Source of the DNA: Endomicrobium sp.
GTDB taxonomy: Bacteria > Elusimicrobiota > Endomicrobiia > Endomicrobiales > Endomicrobiaceae
Reading direction: 5' to 3'
DNA: 8,450 nucleotides
Assembly (NCBI GenBank): GCA_031264895.1
Contig: JAISDI010000044.1
Location: 1 to 8,450 of the forward strand
Shown here: piece after piece, positions 1 through 5,732 of the stretch
Layout of the letters: every line of letters begins with the position of its first letter
Position numbering within the stretch: position 1 is the stretch's first letter
The notes under the pieces: model-generated
The model's database searches: none
Seen by the model: the letters and a program-made list of their open reading frames with translations, nothing else
What the model was told of the DNA's origin: nothing
Position numbers and translations under genes: made by a program

Positions 1-27
1 CTTAAAACTTTTAATTGTTCACATACA

Positions 28-143
28 CGGATTAAAGAATAAAATCCGGTATTTGGAACCTCATCAAGCTTTTACCTTTAGGCGTTGGAGATTCTTATCC
101 ATACGGGCTTTTAGCCCCAATACCGAACAATCTTCCAACACCT
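28..143 (-). other. Candidate structured RNA element with possible pseudoknot
   Basis: No open frame of note covers this stretch, but on the minus strand it can fold. Positions 143-129 pair with 80-93 as about 14 base pairs with one G-U wobble (83/140) and one bulged A (133). The wobble forms only in minus-sense RNA; the plus strand would have a C-A mismatch. Inside this stem is a 5-bp hairpin (105-109 with 113-117, loop of three). A 6-bp hairpin lies at 28-33/43-48. A 7-nt segment at 119-125 inside the main stem is complementary to 47-53 outside it, which would be a pseudoknot, although it overlaps the 28-48 hairpin by two bases. I do not recognise any known RNA family. It could equally be the remnant of a mobile element. 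Only the base pairing is seen; the function is unknown. Confidence 0.3.
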
Positions 144-181
144 CTTATACACTTAACTATATACTATTTTTTTAAGGAACA

Positions 182-252
182 ATTCCCGATAAAAACCTTC
201 GGGAATGACAAATGAGTAAAATCATTTTTGTCGTCATGCCCGAGATTCTCGG
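182..252. repeat. REP-like cluster of short hairpins
   Basis: Three adjacent inverted repeats lie in the non-coding region downstream of purB. The first is a perfect 8-bp stem, 182-189 with 199-206, with a 9-nt loop and arms of the ATTCCCGA/TCGGGAAT type. The second is a bulged stem, 207-215 with 222-232. The third is a 5-bp stem, 240-244 with 248-252. GTCATTCCCG-type palindromes of this kind are common as dispersed intergenic repeats or MITE remnants in many bacteria. That family resemblance comes from general knowledge, and no second copy is present in this window. None of the stems is followed by a clear T-run in either direction, so they are not obvious intrinsic terminators. Confidence 0.45.
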
Positions 253-278
253 AAATGTTGTAATTCCTTAGCAGTCTG

Positions 279-301
279 CCCCGTGAGGTCTTAACACGGG
301 G
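279..301. repeat. GC-rich 7-bp hairpin beside a G-run
   Basis: Positions 279-285 (CCCCGTG) pair perfectly with 295-301 (CACGGGG) around a 9-nt loop. The right arm runs into eight consecutive G residues (298-305). Neither strand has a T-tract after the stem, so it does not look like a standard intrinsic terminator of the minus-strand operon, although it could still slow or end transcription with a factor. It probably belongs to the same block of dispersed palindromic repeats as 182-252. Confidence 0.4.
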
Positions 302-359
302 GGGGATCCATGTTAAATATAAATCAGTGGGTTGACAATTAATTAGCGTCATAGACTAT

Positions 360-397
360 GTTTGCGACAGCAAACCTCTTAAATTGCGCGTAAGCGC
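360..397. repeat. Two small tetraloop hairpins downstream of purB
   Basis: The first hairpin pairs 360-365 with 370-375 (GTTTGC/GCAAAC) around a GACA loop. The second pairs 386-389 with 394-397 (GCGC/GCGC) around GTAA on the plus strand. They lie 32-69 nt beyond the purB stop codon and would be in the operon's 3' untranslated RNA. Neither has a following U-tract on the minus strand, so a terminator call is not supported. They might protect a 3' end, but this is inference. Confidence 0.35.
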
Positions 398-402
398 TCC
401 TA

Positions 403-434
403 AATTACTAATTACTCATTACTAACTACTAATT
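403..434 (-). repeat. 32-bp heptamer repeat, copy A, overlapping the purB 3' end
   Basis: On the plus strand this is four tandem heptamers of the form ATTACTN (last one ACTACTA) plus edge bases. The same 32 bases occur as an exact reverse complement at 5668-5699. The purB stop codon (TAG, 429-431) and part of its last codon, Asn (432-434), lie inside the repeat. Heptanucleotide tandem repeats scattered between genes are known from other bacteria, for example the STRR repeats of cyanobacteria, but I cannot assign this one to a named family. Confidence 0.75.
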
Positions 435-1730
435 GCCTTTTTTAAAGGCTCTTTTGAAAATATAATCTATATTCTTATACTGTGATTTTATATCGCAGTC
501 TCTTTTTATCTCGGCGGCGCTTAAACGTTTTTTTATCTCGGGACTTTTCAAACAGGCTTCTTCAAACGATATTTTATTTTCTCTTGCGTCAAAAGCCGCC
601 GCCTGCACCATAGTATAAGCCGCTTCTCTTGAAAGGCCTTTATCTACAAGCGACAACAATAAAGTTCCGGAAAAAATAATGTCTTTGGTTTTGTCGAGGT
701 TTGCCTGCATATTTTCAGGGTAAACGTTAAGACCTTCTATCAAGCCCTGCATTCTTTTAAGCATGTAATGGGCGGTTATCGAAGCGTCTGGAAGCATTAT
801 TCTTTCCGTCGAAGAATGGCTGATATCTCTTTCGTGCCATAGCGCGATATTTTCCATTGCAGTTACGGCATAACCTCTGAGCAGCCTTGCAAGCCCGCAT
901 ATATTTTCCGAAATTATAGGGTTTCTTTTATGCGGCATTGCCGAAGATCCTTTTTGACCTTTTGTAAACGGTTCTTCAGCTTCGGCAACTTCGGTTCTTT
1001 GCAGATGTCTGATTTCGACGGCAATTCTTTCAAGAGCGGCGCCAAGCAGCGCTAATGTCGAAAAATACAGCGAATGTCTGTCGCGCGGAATTATCTGCGT
1101 AGAAACCGGTTCCGGTTTTAATCCCATTTTTTTGCACACATAAGTTTCGACAAACGGATTTAAATGCGCCATAGTGCCGACGGCTCCGGAAATTTTTCCA
1201 TAACTGACTGTCTCAAGAGCAAAATTAAGCCTGTCGAGCAAACGCATGATTTCGCAGTACCACGAAGCCGCTTTTAAACCAAATGTCATGGGTTCGGCGT
1301 GTACGCCGTGAGTTCTGCCCATCATGGCAGTCATTTTATATTTCTTTGCAAGTTTTTCAATTAACGCTGCAAGCTTTTTTGTTTCTGATATTAAAAGCAG
1401 CGAAGCCTGTCTCATCTGTGCGCCCGTAGCCGTATCCAAAACGTCGGAAGAAGTCATGCCCAGATGTAAAAATCTGCCCTCAGAACCTATAGTTTCGACG
1501 ACCGCCGTCAAAAAAGCAATTACGTCATGTTTTACGGTAAGCTCTATTTCATTTATTCTGCCGGCGTTTATTTTTGCTTTTTTCTTTATTGTTTCAACGG
1601 CTTTTTTAGGAACTATTTTTAGCTCAGCCATCGCTTGCGCGGCATAAATTTCAACTTCAAGCATTTTTTGGAACCTGTTTTCGTCCGACCAGATTGCCTC
1701 CATTTCGGGCTTTGTGTAACGCGGTATCAT
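429..1730 (-). CDS. purB: Adenylosuccinate lyase
   Basis: PurB catalyses two fumarate-releasing steps: SAICAR to AICAR in the IMP pathway, and adenylosuccinate to AMP. It is a cytoplasmic homotetramer of the fumarase/aspartase superfamily. The 433-residue length is normal for the family. Conserved parts are visible in order: the N-terminal MIPRYT start, TSSD at 93-96, the catalytic-His region GRTHGVHAEP at 138-147, and the superfamily signature GSSAMPHKRNP at 261-271 with the flexible-loop serines. The start ATG follows purN by 4 nt, with a GAGG ribosome site inside the purN tail about 9 nt upstream. It is the last gene of the cluster. Its TAG stop and final Asn codon fall inside a dispersed heptamer repeat, so the extreme C-terminus may have been replaced by repeat insertion; the catalytic core is intact. 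The assignment is firm. Confidence 0.96.
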   Translation of the reverse strand: MIPRYTKPEMEAIWSDENRFQKMLEVEIYAAQAMAELKIVPKKAVETIKKKAKINAGRINEIELTVKHDVIAFLTAVVETIGSEGRFLHLGMTSSDVLDTATGAQMRQASLLLISETKKLAALIEKLAKKYKMTAMMGRTHGVHAEPMTFGLKAASWYCEIMRLLDRLNFALETVSYGKISGAVGTMAHLNPFVETYVCKKMGLKPEPVSTQIIPRDRHSLYFSTLALLGAALERIAVEIRHLQRTEVAEAEEPFTKGQKGSSAMPHKRNPIISENICGLARLLRGYAVTAMENIALWHERDISHSSTERIMLPDASITAHYMLKRMQGLIEGLNVYPENMQANLDKTKDIIFSGTLLLSLVDKGLSREAAYTMVQAAAFDARENKISFEEACLKSPEIKKRLSAAEIKRDCDIKSQYKNIDYIFKRAFKKGN

Positions 1731-1734
1731 TTGC

Positions 1735-2337
1735 TTAAACCTCTTTATCTAAATTTTCTATCACTTTTTTTATTGCAAGCGGATATATTTCATGTTCCGC
1801 TTCCAAAACTCTCGCAGCCAAAAGTTCGGGAGTATCGCCGTCAAAAACAGGAACTTCTTCGCTCATGACTATTTTGCCCGTATCATAATTTTCGTCGGCA
1901 AAATGAACAGTCGCTCCGGACTTTTTTTCTTTGGCTTCTATCACGGCCTCGTGAACGCGGTGTCCGTACATTCCCCTCCCGCCAAATTTCGGAAGCAACG
2001 CAGGATGGATATTTAAAATTTTTCCTTTGTATTTATCGATAATGTCGACGCCCACGATCGTCATATAACCGGCAAGGCATACTATATCGATTTTGTTTTC
2101 TTCAAGATTTTTTAAAATTGCGGCATTAAAAGAAAATGCGTCCGCATAGTTTTTTCTTTCTACGCAGACGGATTTTATATTTTCGTTTTTTGCTCTTTCA
2201 AGCGCGTAAGCGGCGTGATTATTTGAAATTACAAGAACAACTTTTGCAAGCCCTTTTAAAGCTCCGTTTTTTGCTGAATCCGCTATTGACTGCATGTTAG
2301 AACCGCCGCCGGATACCAAAACCGCCAGATTTTTCAT
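1735..2337 (-). CDS. purN: Phosphoribosylglycinamide formyltransferase (GAR transformylase)
   Basis: PurN transfers a formyl group from 10-formyltetrahydrofolate to GAR, the third step of purine synthesis. From the chosen start it is 200 residues, close to the family norm. Visible motifs are the phosphate-binding loop SGGGSN (9-14), CLAGYM (87-92), NIHPALLP (109-116) carrying the catalytic Asn109 and His111, and the ENYDTG loop with the catalytic Asp152. The HPALLPKFGGRGMYG variant is typical of one PurN subgroup. An in-frame ATG at 2355 would add six residues (MRDLKK) but has no ribosome site. The ATG at 2337 has a GGGA about 10 nt upstream and gives the usual MKNLAVLVSG beginning, so I prefer it. 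Gene X ends 29 nt upstream and purB starts 4 nt downstream, which indicates co-transcription. Confidence 0.94.
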   Translation of the reverse strand: MKNLAVLVSGGGSNMQSIADSAKNGALKGLAKVVLVISNNHAAYALERAKNENIKSVCVERKNYADAFSFNAAILKNLEENKIDIVCLAGYMTIVGVDIIDKYKGKILNIHPALLPKFGGRGMYGHRVHEAVIEAKEKKSGATVHFADENYDTGKIVMSEEVPVFDGDTPELLAARVLEAEHEIYPLAIKKVIENLDKEV

Positions 2338-2366
2338 TTTTTTCAGATCCCGCATAAAATCTTTTA

Positions 2367-3416
2367 TTATTTTTTCTTCAAGAAGTTGAAATCTATATTT
2401 AAGCCCGCGGAGTCCATTTCTCTTGCAAGCTTAAGTTCCATAAGCTCTTTAATGTCGTCTATTTCAAGAAAATTAAGTCCGCCGTAATTTTCATCATAAA
2501 AATCTATATCGTCGCGCGAAATTATCAGAACTCTTTTATTTGTAAGCTTCGAGACATAAAAACCCGTGCTGAAAATAACGCATGGGCGCGGCGTTTTTTT
2601 CCCTTCACAATCGATTTCGCCTTTCCAGTTGATAATAGCAAAAACAGGATCGCCTTCGACCGAATAGGCAAGCGTGTCGGTAATAAAAGCGTCGCCTTCG
2701 GTATTATAATCAACCACGACGGGTTCATAACCCATTTTTTTGACAAACGTAAAAATATGTTCATTCAATTTTCCGTCGTCAATACTGATAAGGAGAACTT
2801 TTCTCCCTTTCAAATTTAAAGAAGCGTTCTTTTTCTCCACAGTTTTTTCCTCTTTTTTCTCTTTAGATGGGATCAGCGCTTCAACGACCGGTGCCGGTTT
2901 AGCCGGAATCAACGCTTCGACGACCGGCGCAGGCGCAGGCGCGGGCTTAGCGGCAGCAGCGACTGGGGCGGGATCAGCTTGAATTTGCGCAACGGCAGCA
3001 GCAACAACAGGAACCGGCGCGGCTGCTACAGGTTCTTCAACTTTTTCTTTTTCGGGTTTGGGCGTTTCGGCTTCTTTTTCTTTTGCCGGTATTTCCATTT
3101 TTGTATCCGCTTTCGGAACGCCTTTGGCCTCGTCTTTTAAATCTTCCAGAATATTCTTGGCGATCATCAAACCTTCCGTCCACGCTTTTTTAAAAGAGGC
3201 TTCCGACGATAAAATGTCAAAATGTTTCGGATAATAGTCAATTTTTTTAAAAGCTCTCAACTGCGAATGATCGGCGCCGAAAGATTTTTCAATAAACTGT
3301 TTGACTTCCCTGACCCATTTGATGAAATCATTGGCTTTAGGCCCGCTTTCCGCTTTCAAAATTTCAATGCGGTTTATGAGCATTTCCAAATTTTCAATAA
3401 TTTCTTTTTTTTCCAT
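2367..3416 (-). CDS. TIR-like predicted nucleotide-binding protein with degenerate active site
   Basis: The protein has 349 residues in three parts. Residues 1-98 look all-helical (motifs FIKWV, SFGADHSQL, a YYP turn, EGLMIAKNIL), resembling the helical region often found ahead of TIR-like domains in predicted nucleotide-binding proteins. Residues 99-200 form an Ala/Pro/Lys/Glu linker with a 12-residue unit in tandem (162-173, 174-185). Residues 204-349 match from memory the CAP12/Pycsar TIR-like fold (PF10137/COG4271): strand KVLLISIDD (206-214), CVIFSTGFYVSKL (279-291) where the family usually has NVIFELGYFxGKL, KRVLII, a GGLNFLEID stretch, and a closing ELKLAREMDSAGLNIDFN helix. The expected catalytic Glu is Ser283, and the usual HGHD near the first strand is SIDD. 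No signal peptide or membrane segment is seen, so it is probably cytoplasmic. It lies between purM (20-nt gap) and purN. NAD hydrolysis seems unlikely; nucleotide binding or sensing is inferred. Confidence 0.72.
   Translation of the reverse strand: MEKKEIIENLEMLINRIEILKAESGPKANDFIKWVREVKQFIEKSFGADHSQLRAFKKIDYYPKHFDILSSEASFKKAWTEGLMIAKNILEDLKDEAKGVPKADTKMEIPAKEKEAETPKPEKEKVEEPVAAAPVPVVAAAVAQIQADPAPVAAAAKPAPAPAPVVEALIPAKPAPVVEALIPSKEKKEEKTVEKKNASLNLKGRKVLLISIDDGKLNEHIFTFVKKMGYEPVVVDYNTEGDAFITDTLAYSVEGDPVFAIINWKGEIDCEGKKTPRPCVIFSTGFYVSKLTNKRVLIISRDDIDFYDENYGGLNFLEIDDIKELMELKLAREMDSAGLNIDFNFLKKK
2862..2933 (-). repeat. Two tandem 36-bp units in the linker of gene X
   Basis: Bases 2898-2933 and 2862-2897 are adjacent copies differing at 7 of 36 positions. 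They encode PAPVVEALIPAK and PAPVVEALIPSK (residues 162-173 and 174-185). Most differences are silent, which points to an older duplication kept in frame. The surrounding linker is richer in G and C than the rest of the gene because of its GCN and CCN codons. Ala/Pro repeats like these usually form extended, mobile linkers between domains. Confidence 0.85.
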
Positions 3417-3436
3417 ATCAACACCGCCTATTCCTA

Positions 3437-4399
3437 TTATATTATCTCAACATTCCTTTTATCTTTTTTTATGTAACCTATAATTTTTGCTTCTTTAAAA
3501 AACTTCTTTATCTGAGGAGCGGCTTCCGGCCTTACGATAACCGCCATTCCTATACCCATATTAAGCGTTCTATAAATATCTTTTTCAGAAACTTTGCCTT
3601 TCTCACGTATAATATTAAAAATTTCAGGAACTTTCCATGAGTTTTTTTCTATGACGGCTTTGCAGTTTTCCGGAAGAATCCTGCCTATTTTATCATAAAA
3701 ACTTCCGCCTGTGATATGAGCTATTCCGGTTATATTATGTTTTTTGGAATTGAATTTTGATATTGCCGCCATTATTTCTTTGACGTATATTTTTGTAGGA
3801 GTAAGAAGCTGTACGGAATATTTTTTAAGTTCTTTTGCAGAGAATACTTTTCTTATAAGAGAATATCCGTTTGAATGAGGCCCGCTTGAAGCAAGACCTA
3901 TGATAATGTCGCCGGGTTTTATTTTCTTTCCGGTAATTTCTTTGCCTTTTTCAACCGTTCCGACGGCAAAACCCGCAAGATCATATTCCCCGTCTTTATA
4001 AAAGCCCGGCATTTCGGCTGTTTCCCCGCCGATGAGCGCCGCTCCTGCCTGAACGCAGCCTTTAGATATTCCGTTGATTATTTCTTCCGCCTGATTTACA
4101 TTGAGTTTTCCGCATGCAAGATAATCTAAAAAAAACAGAGGTTTTGCCCCGCAGCAAATTAAATCGTTGACATTCATGGCCACAAGATCAATGCCGACGC
4201 TGTCATGTTTATCCGCAAGAAATGCAAGTTTTAATTTAGTGCCTACGCCGTCCGTAGAACTTACAAGATTATATTTTGATTTTGCTAACGGAAATAATCC
4301 GCCAAATCCGCCTATTTTGGGAAAACTTTTCTTTATTCTTCCGACAAGCTCATTTCCGGCTTCAATATCCACTCCGGCTTTTTTGTAGGTAATAGACAT
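3437..4399 (-). CDS. purM: Phosphoribosylformylglycinamidine cyclo-ligase (AIR synthetase)
   Basis: PurM closes the imidazole ring, converting FGAM and ATP to AIR, the fifth step of purine synthesis. It acts in the cytoplasm as a dimer. At 320 residues it is a little shorter than the usual 340 or so but has both halves. Motifs seen are YKKAGVDI at the start, the ATP-binding STDGVGTK (48-55), VAMNVNDL (73-80), GGETAEMPGFY (124-134), SSGPHSNGYS (171-180) and HITGGSF (228-234). The final conserved MGIGMAVIV is also present. The start is well supported by a perfect GGAGG at 4404-4408, four bases before the ATG. It follows pyrE by 24 nt, so this is the point where the pyrimidine genes pass into the purine genes within one run. 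Gene X follows after 20 nt. Confidence 0.96.
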   Translation of the reverse strand: MSITYKKAGVDIEAGNELVGRIKKSFPKIGGFGGLFPLAKSKYNLVSSTDGVGTKLKLAFLADKHDSVGIDLVAMNVNDLICCGAKPLFFLDYLACGKLNVNQAEEIINGISKGCVQAGAALIGGETAEMPGFYKDGEYDLAGFAVGTVEKGKEITGKKIKPGDIIIGLASSGPHSNGYSLIRKVFSAKELKKYSVQLLTPTKIYVKEIMAAISKFNSKKHNITGIAHITGGSFYDKIGRILPENCKAVIEKNSWKVPEIFNIIREKGKVSEKDIYRTLNMGIGMAVIVRPEAAPQIKKFFKEAKIIGYIKKDKRNVEII

Positions 4400-4403
4400 T
4401 TTT

Positions 4404-4408
4404 CCTCC
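4404..4408 (-). promoter_or_regulatory. Strong ribosome binding site of purM
   Basis: GGAGG on the minus strand with four A residues between it and the ATG of purM. It is the clearest Shine-Dalgarno sequence in the purine half of the cluster and fixes the purM start. Confidence 0.85.
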
Positions 4409-4423
4409 GAATATTTTATATTC

Positions 4424-4999
4424 TTATTTTCTGCTTCCCGGTTTGACCGGCATGCCGCCTTCTTTGCACATCGGGCATTCTTCGGCCTTATAACTTTTTA
4501 CGTCTAAACTAAGCAATGAAAAACGCGGAACTCCGAAATCAATTTTTCCAGCGCTCCTGTCTACAAGAGAAACTACTGCTGCGATTTCAACGCCATATTG
4601 CGCCAAAGCGTCTATAACTTCTTTTGTCGACTTACCCGTTGTAACAACATCTTCGACAACAAGCGCTTTTTCGCCTTTCTCCGCGCAAAAACCTCTTCTT
4701 AAAGAAACTTTTCCGTCGGTTCTTTCCGTAAATATTGCCCTCGTGCCGAGCGCTCTCCCCATTTCATGACCGATAATAATTCCGCCCATCGCCGGAGAAA
4801 CGACAACGTCTATTTTTATGCCTTTTTCTTTAATCTGTTTTGCAAGCTCACATGCCAGCCTTTCTGCTTCTTGCGGATGCTGCAAAATTAAAGCGGATTG
4901 GAAATATGTGTCCGAATGAAGCCCGCTTGAAAGCAGAAAATGTCCGTTCAATAAAGCGTTATTTTTTTTGAAAAGCTCTTTTATTTCGTTTTGTTCCAT
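4424..4999 (-). CDS. pyrE: Orotate phosphoribosyltransferase
   Basis: PyrE joins orotate to PRPP to give OMP, the step before PyrF. At 191 residues it is complete. The PRPP-binding loop VVEDVVTTGKST is at 114-125. SPAMGGIIIGHEMGRALG (68-85) and FTERTDGKVSLRRGF (90-104) match the type I phosphoribosyltransferase core and the flexible catalytic loop. The C-terminus ends in ECPMCKEGGMPVKPGSRK, the CxxC-containing tail seen in one subgroup of bacterial and archaeal PyrE proteins. An AAGGAG in the last codons of pyrF lies 9 nt before the ATG, and only 3 nt separate the genes, so translation is probably coupled. Together with PyrF it performs the UMP-synthase reactions. Confidence 0.96.
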   Translation of the reverse strand: MEQNEIKELFKKNNALLNGHFLLSSGLHSDTYFQSALILQHPQEAERLACELAKQIKEKGIKIDVVVSPAMGGIIIGHEMGRALGTRAIFTERTDGKVSLRRGFCAEKGEKALVVEDVVTTGKSTKEVIDALAQYGVEIAAVVSLVDRSAGKIDFGVPRFSLLSLDVKSYKAEECPMCKEGGMPVKPGSRK

Positions 5000-5002
5000 T
5001 CT

Positions 5003-5647
5003 CTATAACTCCTTGACGGATTCGTAGATATTCTTTGCCGCTTGCGCAGGATCGTCAGCTTCCAAAATAGGCCTTCCCACAACTATATAGTCCGCTCCGT
5101 CTTTAACAGCGCTTTCAGGCGTGGCGACTCTTTTTTGATCGTCGTCCGCTTTTGCCGGACGTATACCAGGAGTTACGACTTGAAATTCCCCGCCGCATTC
5201 TTTCTTTATCAAAGCAACTTCCAGCGGAGACGATATTACGCCGTCAACTCCGCATTCTTTTGAAAGTTTTGCTCTTTTTATTACTTCTTGTTCAGAAGCA
5301 GCCTGGCTTGTTAAAACCGTTACCGCCCATATTTTAGGCCTGTTTTCCACGTCTGCCGCAGCTTTAAGCATTTCTTCCCCGCCGGCAGAATGCACAGTAA
5401 GACTGTAAACGCCCAACTCTCCGGCTGATTGTACGGAACGCTTTACCGTTGCGGGTATATCATGAAATTTCATGTCAAGAAAAACTTCTTTTTCATAATC
5501 TTTTATCATTTTAATAATTTCTTTGCCGGATTGCAAAAATAAAATAGGCCCTACTTTATAAATATCAACATAATCTCCGGTATCCTTAACAAGTTTTTCC
5601 GCTTTCGCAAAATCATAAACGTCTAAAGCCAGTATAATTTTTTTCAT
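5003..5647 (-). CDS. pyrF: Orotidine 5'-phosphate decarboxylase
   Basis: PyrF decarboxylates OMP to UMP, the last step of the pathway. The protein is 214 residues, at the short end for the bacterial type I enzyme, with the whole TIM barrel represented. It has the ALDV first strand (7-10), Lys31 in YKVG, the catalytic DMKFHDIP tetrad region (Asp58, Lys60, Asp63), TVHSAGG, the phosphate-gripping TPGIRP (159-164) and VVGRPI (189-194). The start is fixed by AAGGAG at 5653-5658, five bases before the ATG. The gene is preceded by an 85-nt gap carrying a dispersed repeat and followed 3 nt later by pyrE. Confidence 0.96.
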   Translation of the reverse strand: MKKIILALDVYDFAKAEKLVKDTGDYVDIYKVGPILFLQSGKEIIKMIKDYEKEVFLDMKFHDIPATVKRSVQSAGELGVYSLTVHSAGGEEMLKAAADVENRPKIWAVTVLTSQAASEQEVIKRAKLSKECGVDGVISSPLEVALIKKECGGEFQVVTPGIRPAKADDDQKRVATPESAVKDGADYIVVGRPILEADDPAQAAKNIYESVKEL

Positions 5648-5652
5648 ATTTA

Positions 5653-5658
5653 CTCCTT
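5653..5658 (-). promoter_or_regulatory. Ribosome binding site of pyrF
   Basis: AAGGAG on the minus strand with a 5-nt spacer (TAAAT) before the pyrF ATG. It lies 9 nt from the 32-bp repeat at 5668-5699, so the repeat did not disrupt it. Confidence 0.8.
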
Positions 5659-5667
5659 AATTAGAAT

Positions 5668-5699
5668 AATTAGTAGTTAGTAATGAGTAATTAGTAATT
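5668..5699 (+). repeat. 32-bp heptamer repeat, copy B, in the pyrD-pyrF gap
   Basis: Exact reverse complement of 403-434, so the two copies face each other across the 5.2-kb pyrF-to-purB block. It is AT-rich and built of heptamers. It occupies over a third of the 85-nt gap (5648-5732), which is the largest break inside the cluster apart from the one between pyrC and pyrK. The remainder of that gap shows no clear promoter or terminator. A copy lying within a tight operon suggests insertion of a short repeat without loss of function. Confidence 0.75.
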
Positions 5700-5732
5700 A
5701 AAGACTAACTGCACGACAAATACAAACAAAGA

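Noticed and set aside
80..143. Integron attC site suggested by the bulged stem with GTTGGA and TCCAAC ends
   Set aside because: The arms are in the wrong order: attC reads RYYYAAC on the left and GTTRRRY on the right on either strand, whereas here GTTGGA is on the left. No integrase or cassette is present.
164..352. A 62-codon minus-strand open frame
   Set aside because: It is made almost wholly of palindromic repeat DNA, has no ribosome site, and its product resembles no family I know.
332..360. Plus-strand promoter with a perfect TTGACA (332-337) followed by AATTAAT, pointing into the 3' end of purB
   Set aside because: No acceptable -10 is found at 16-18 nt spacing (GACTAT or ACTATG), and there is no plus-strand gene for it to serve. 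An antisense role is possible but unsupported.
403..434. CRISPR repeats suggested by the recurring 32-bp unit
   Set aside because: There are only two copies, in opposite orientations and 5.2 kb apart, with internal heptamers, no spacers and no cas genes.
2740..2982. Plus-strand open frame of 80 codons opposite gene X
   Set aside because: Its Ala/Gly/Thr-rich sequence is the reverse-strand shadow of the Ala/Pro linker, and there is no ribosome site.
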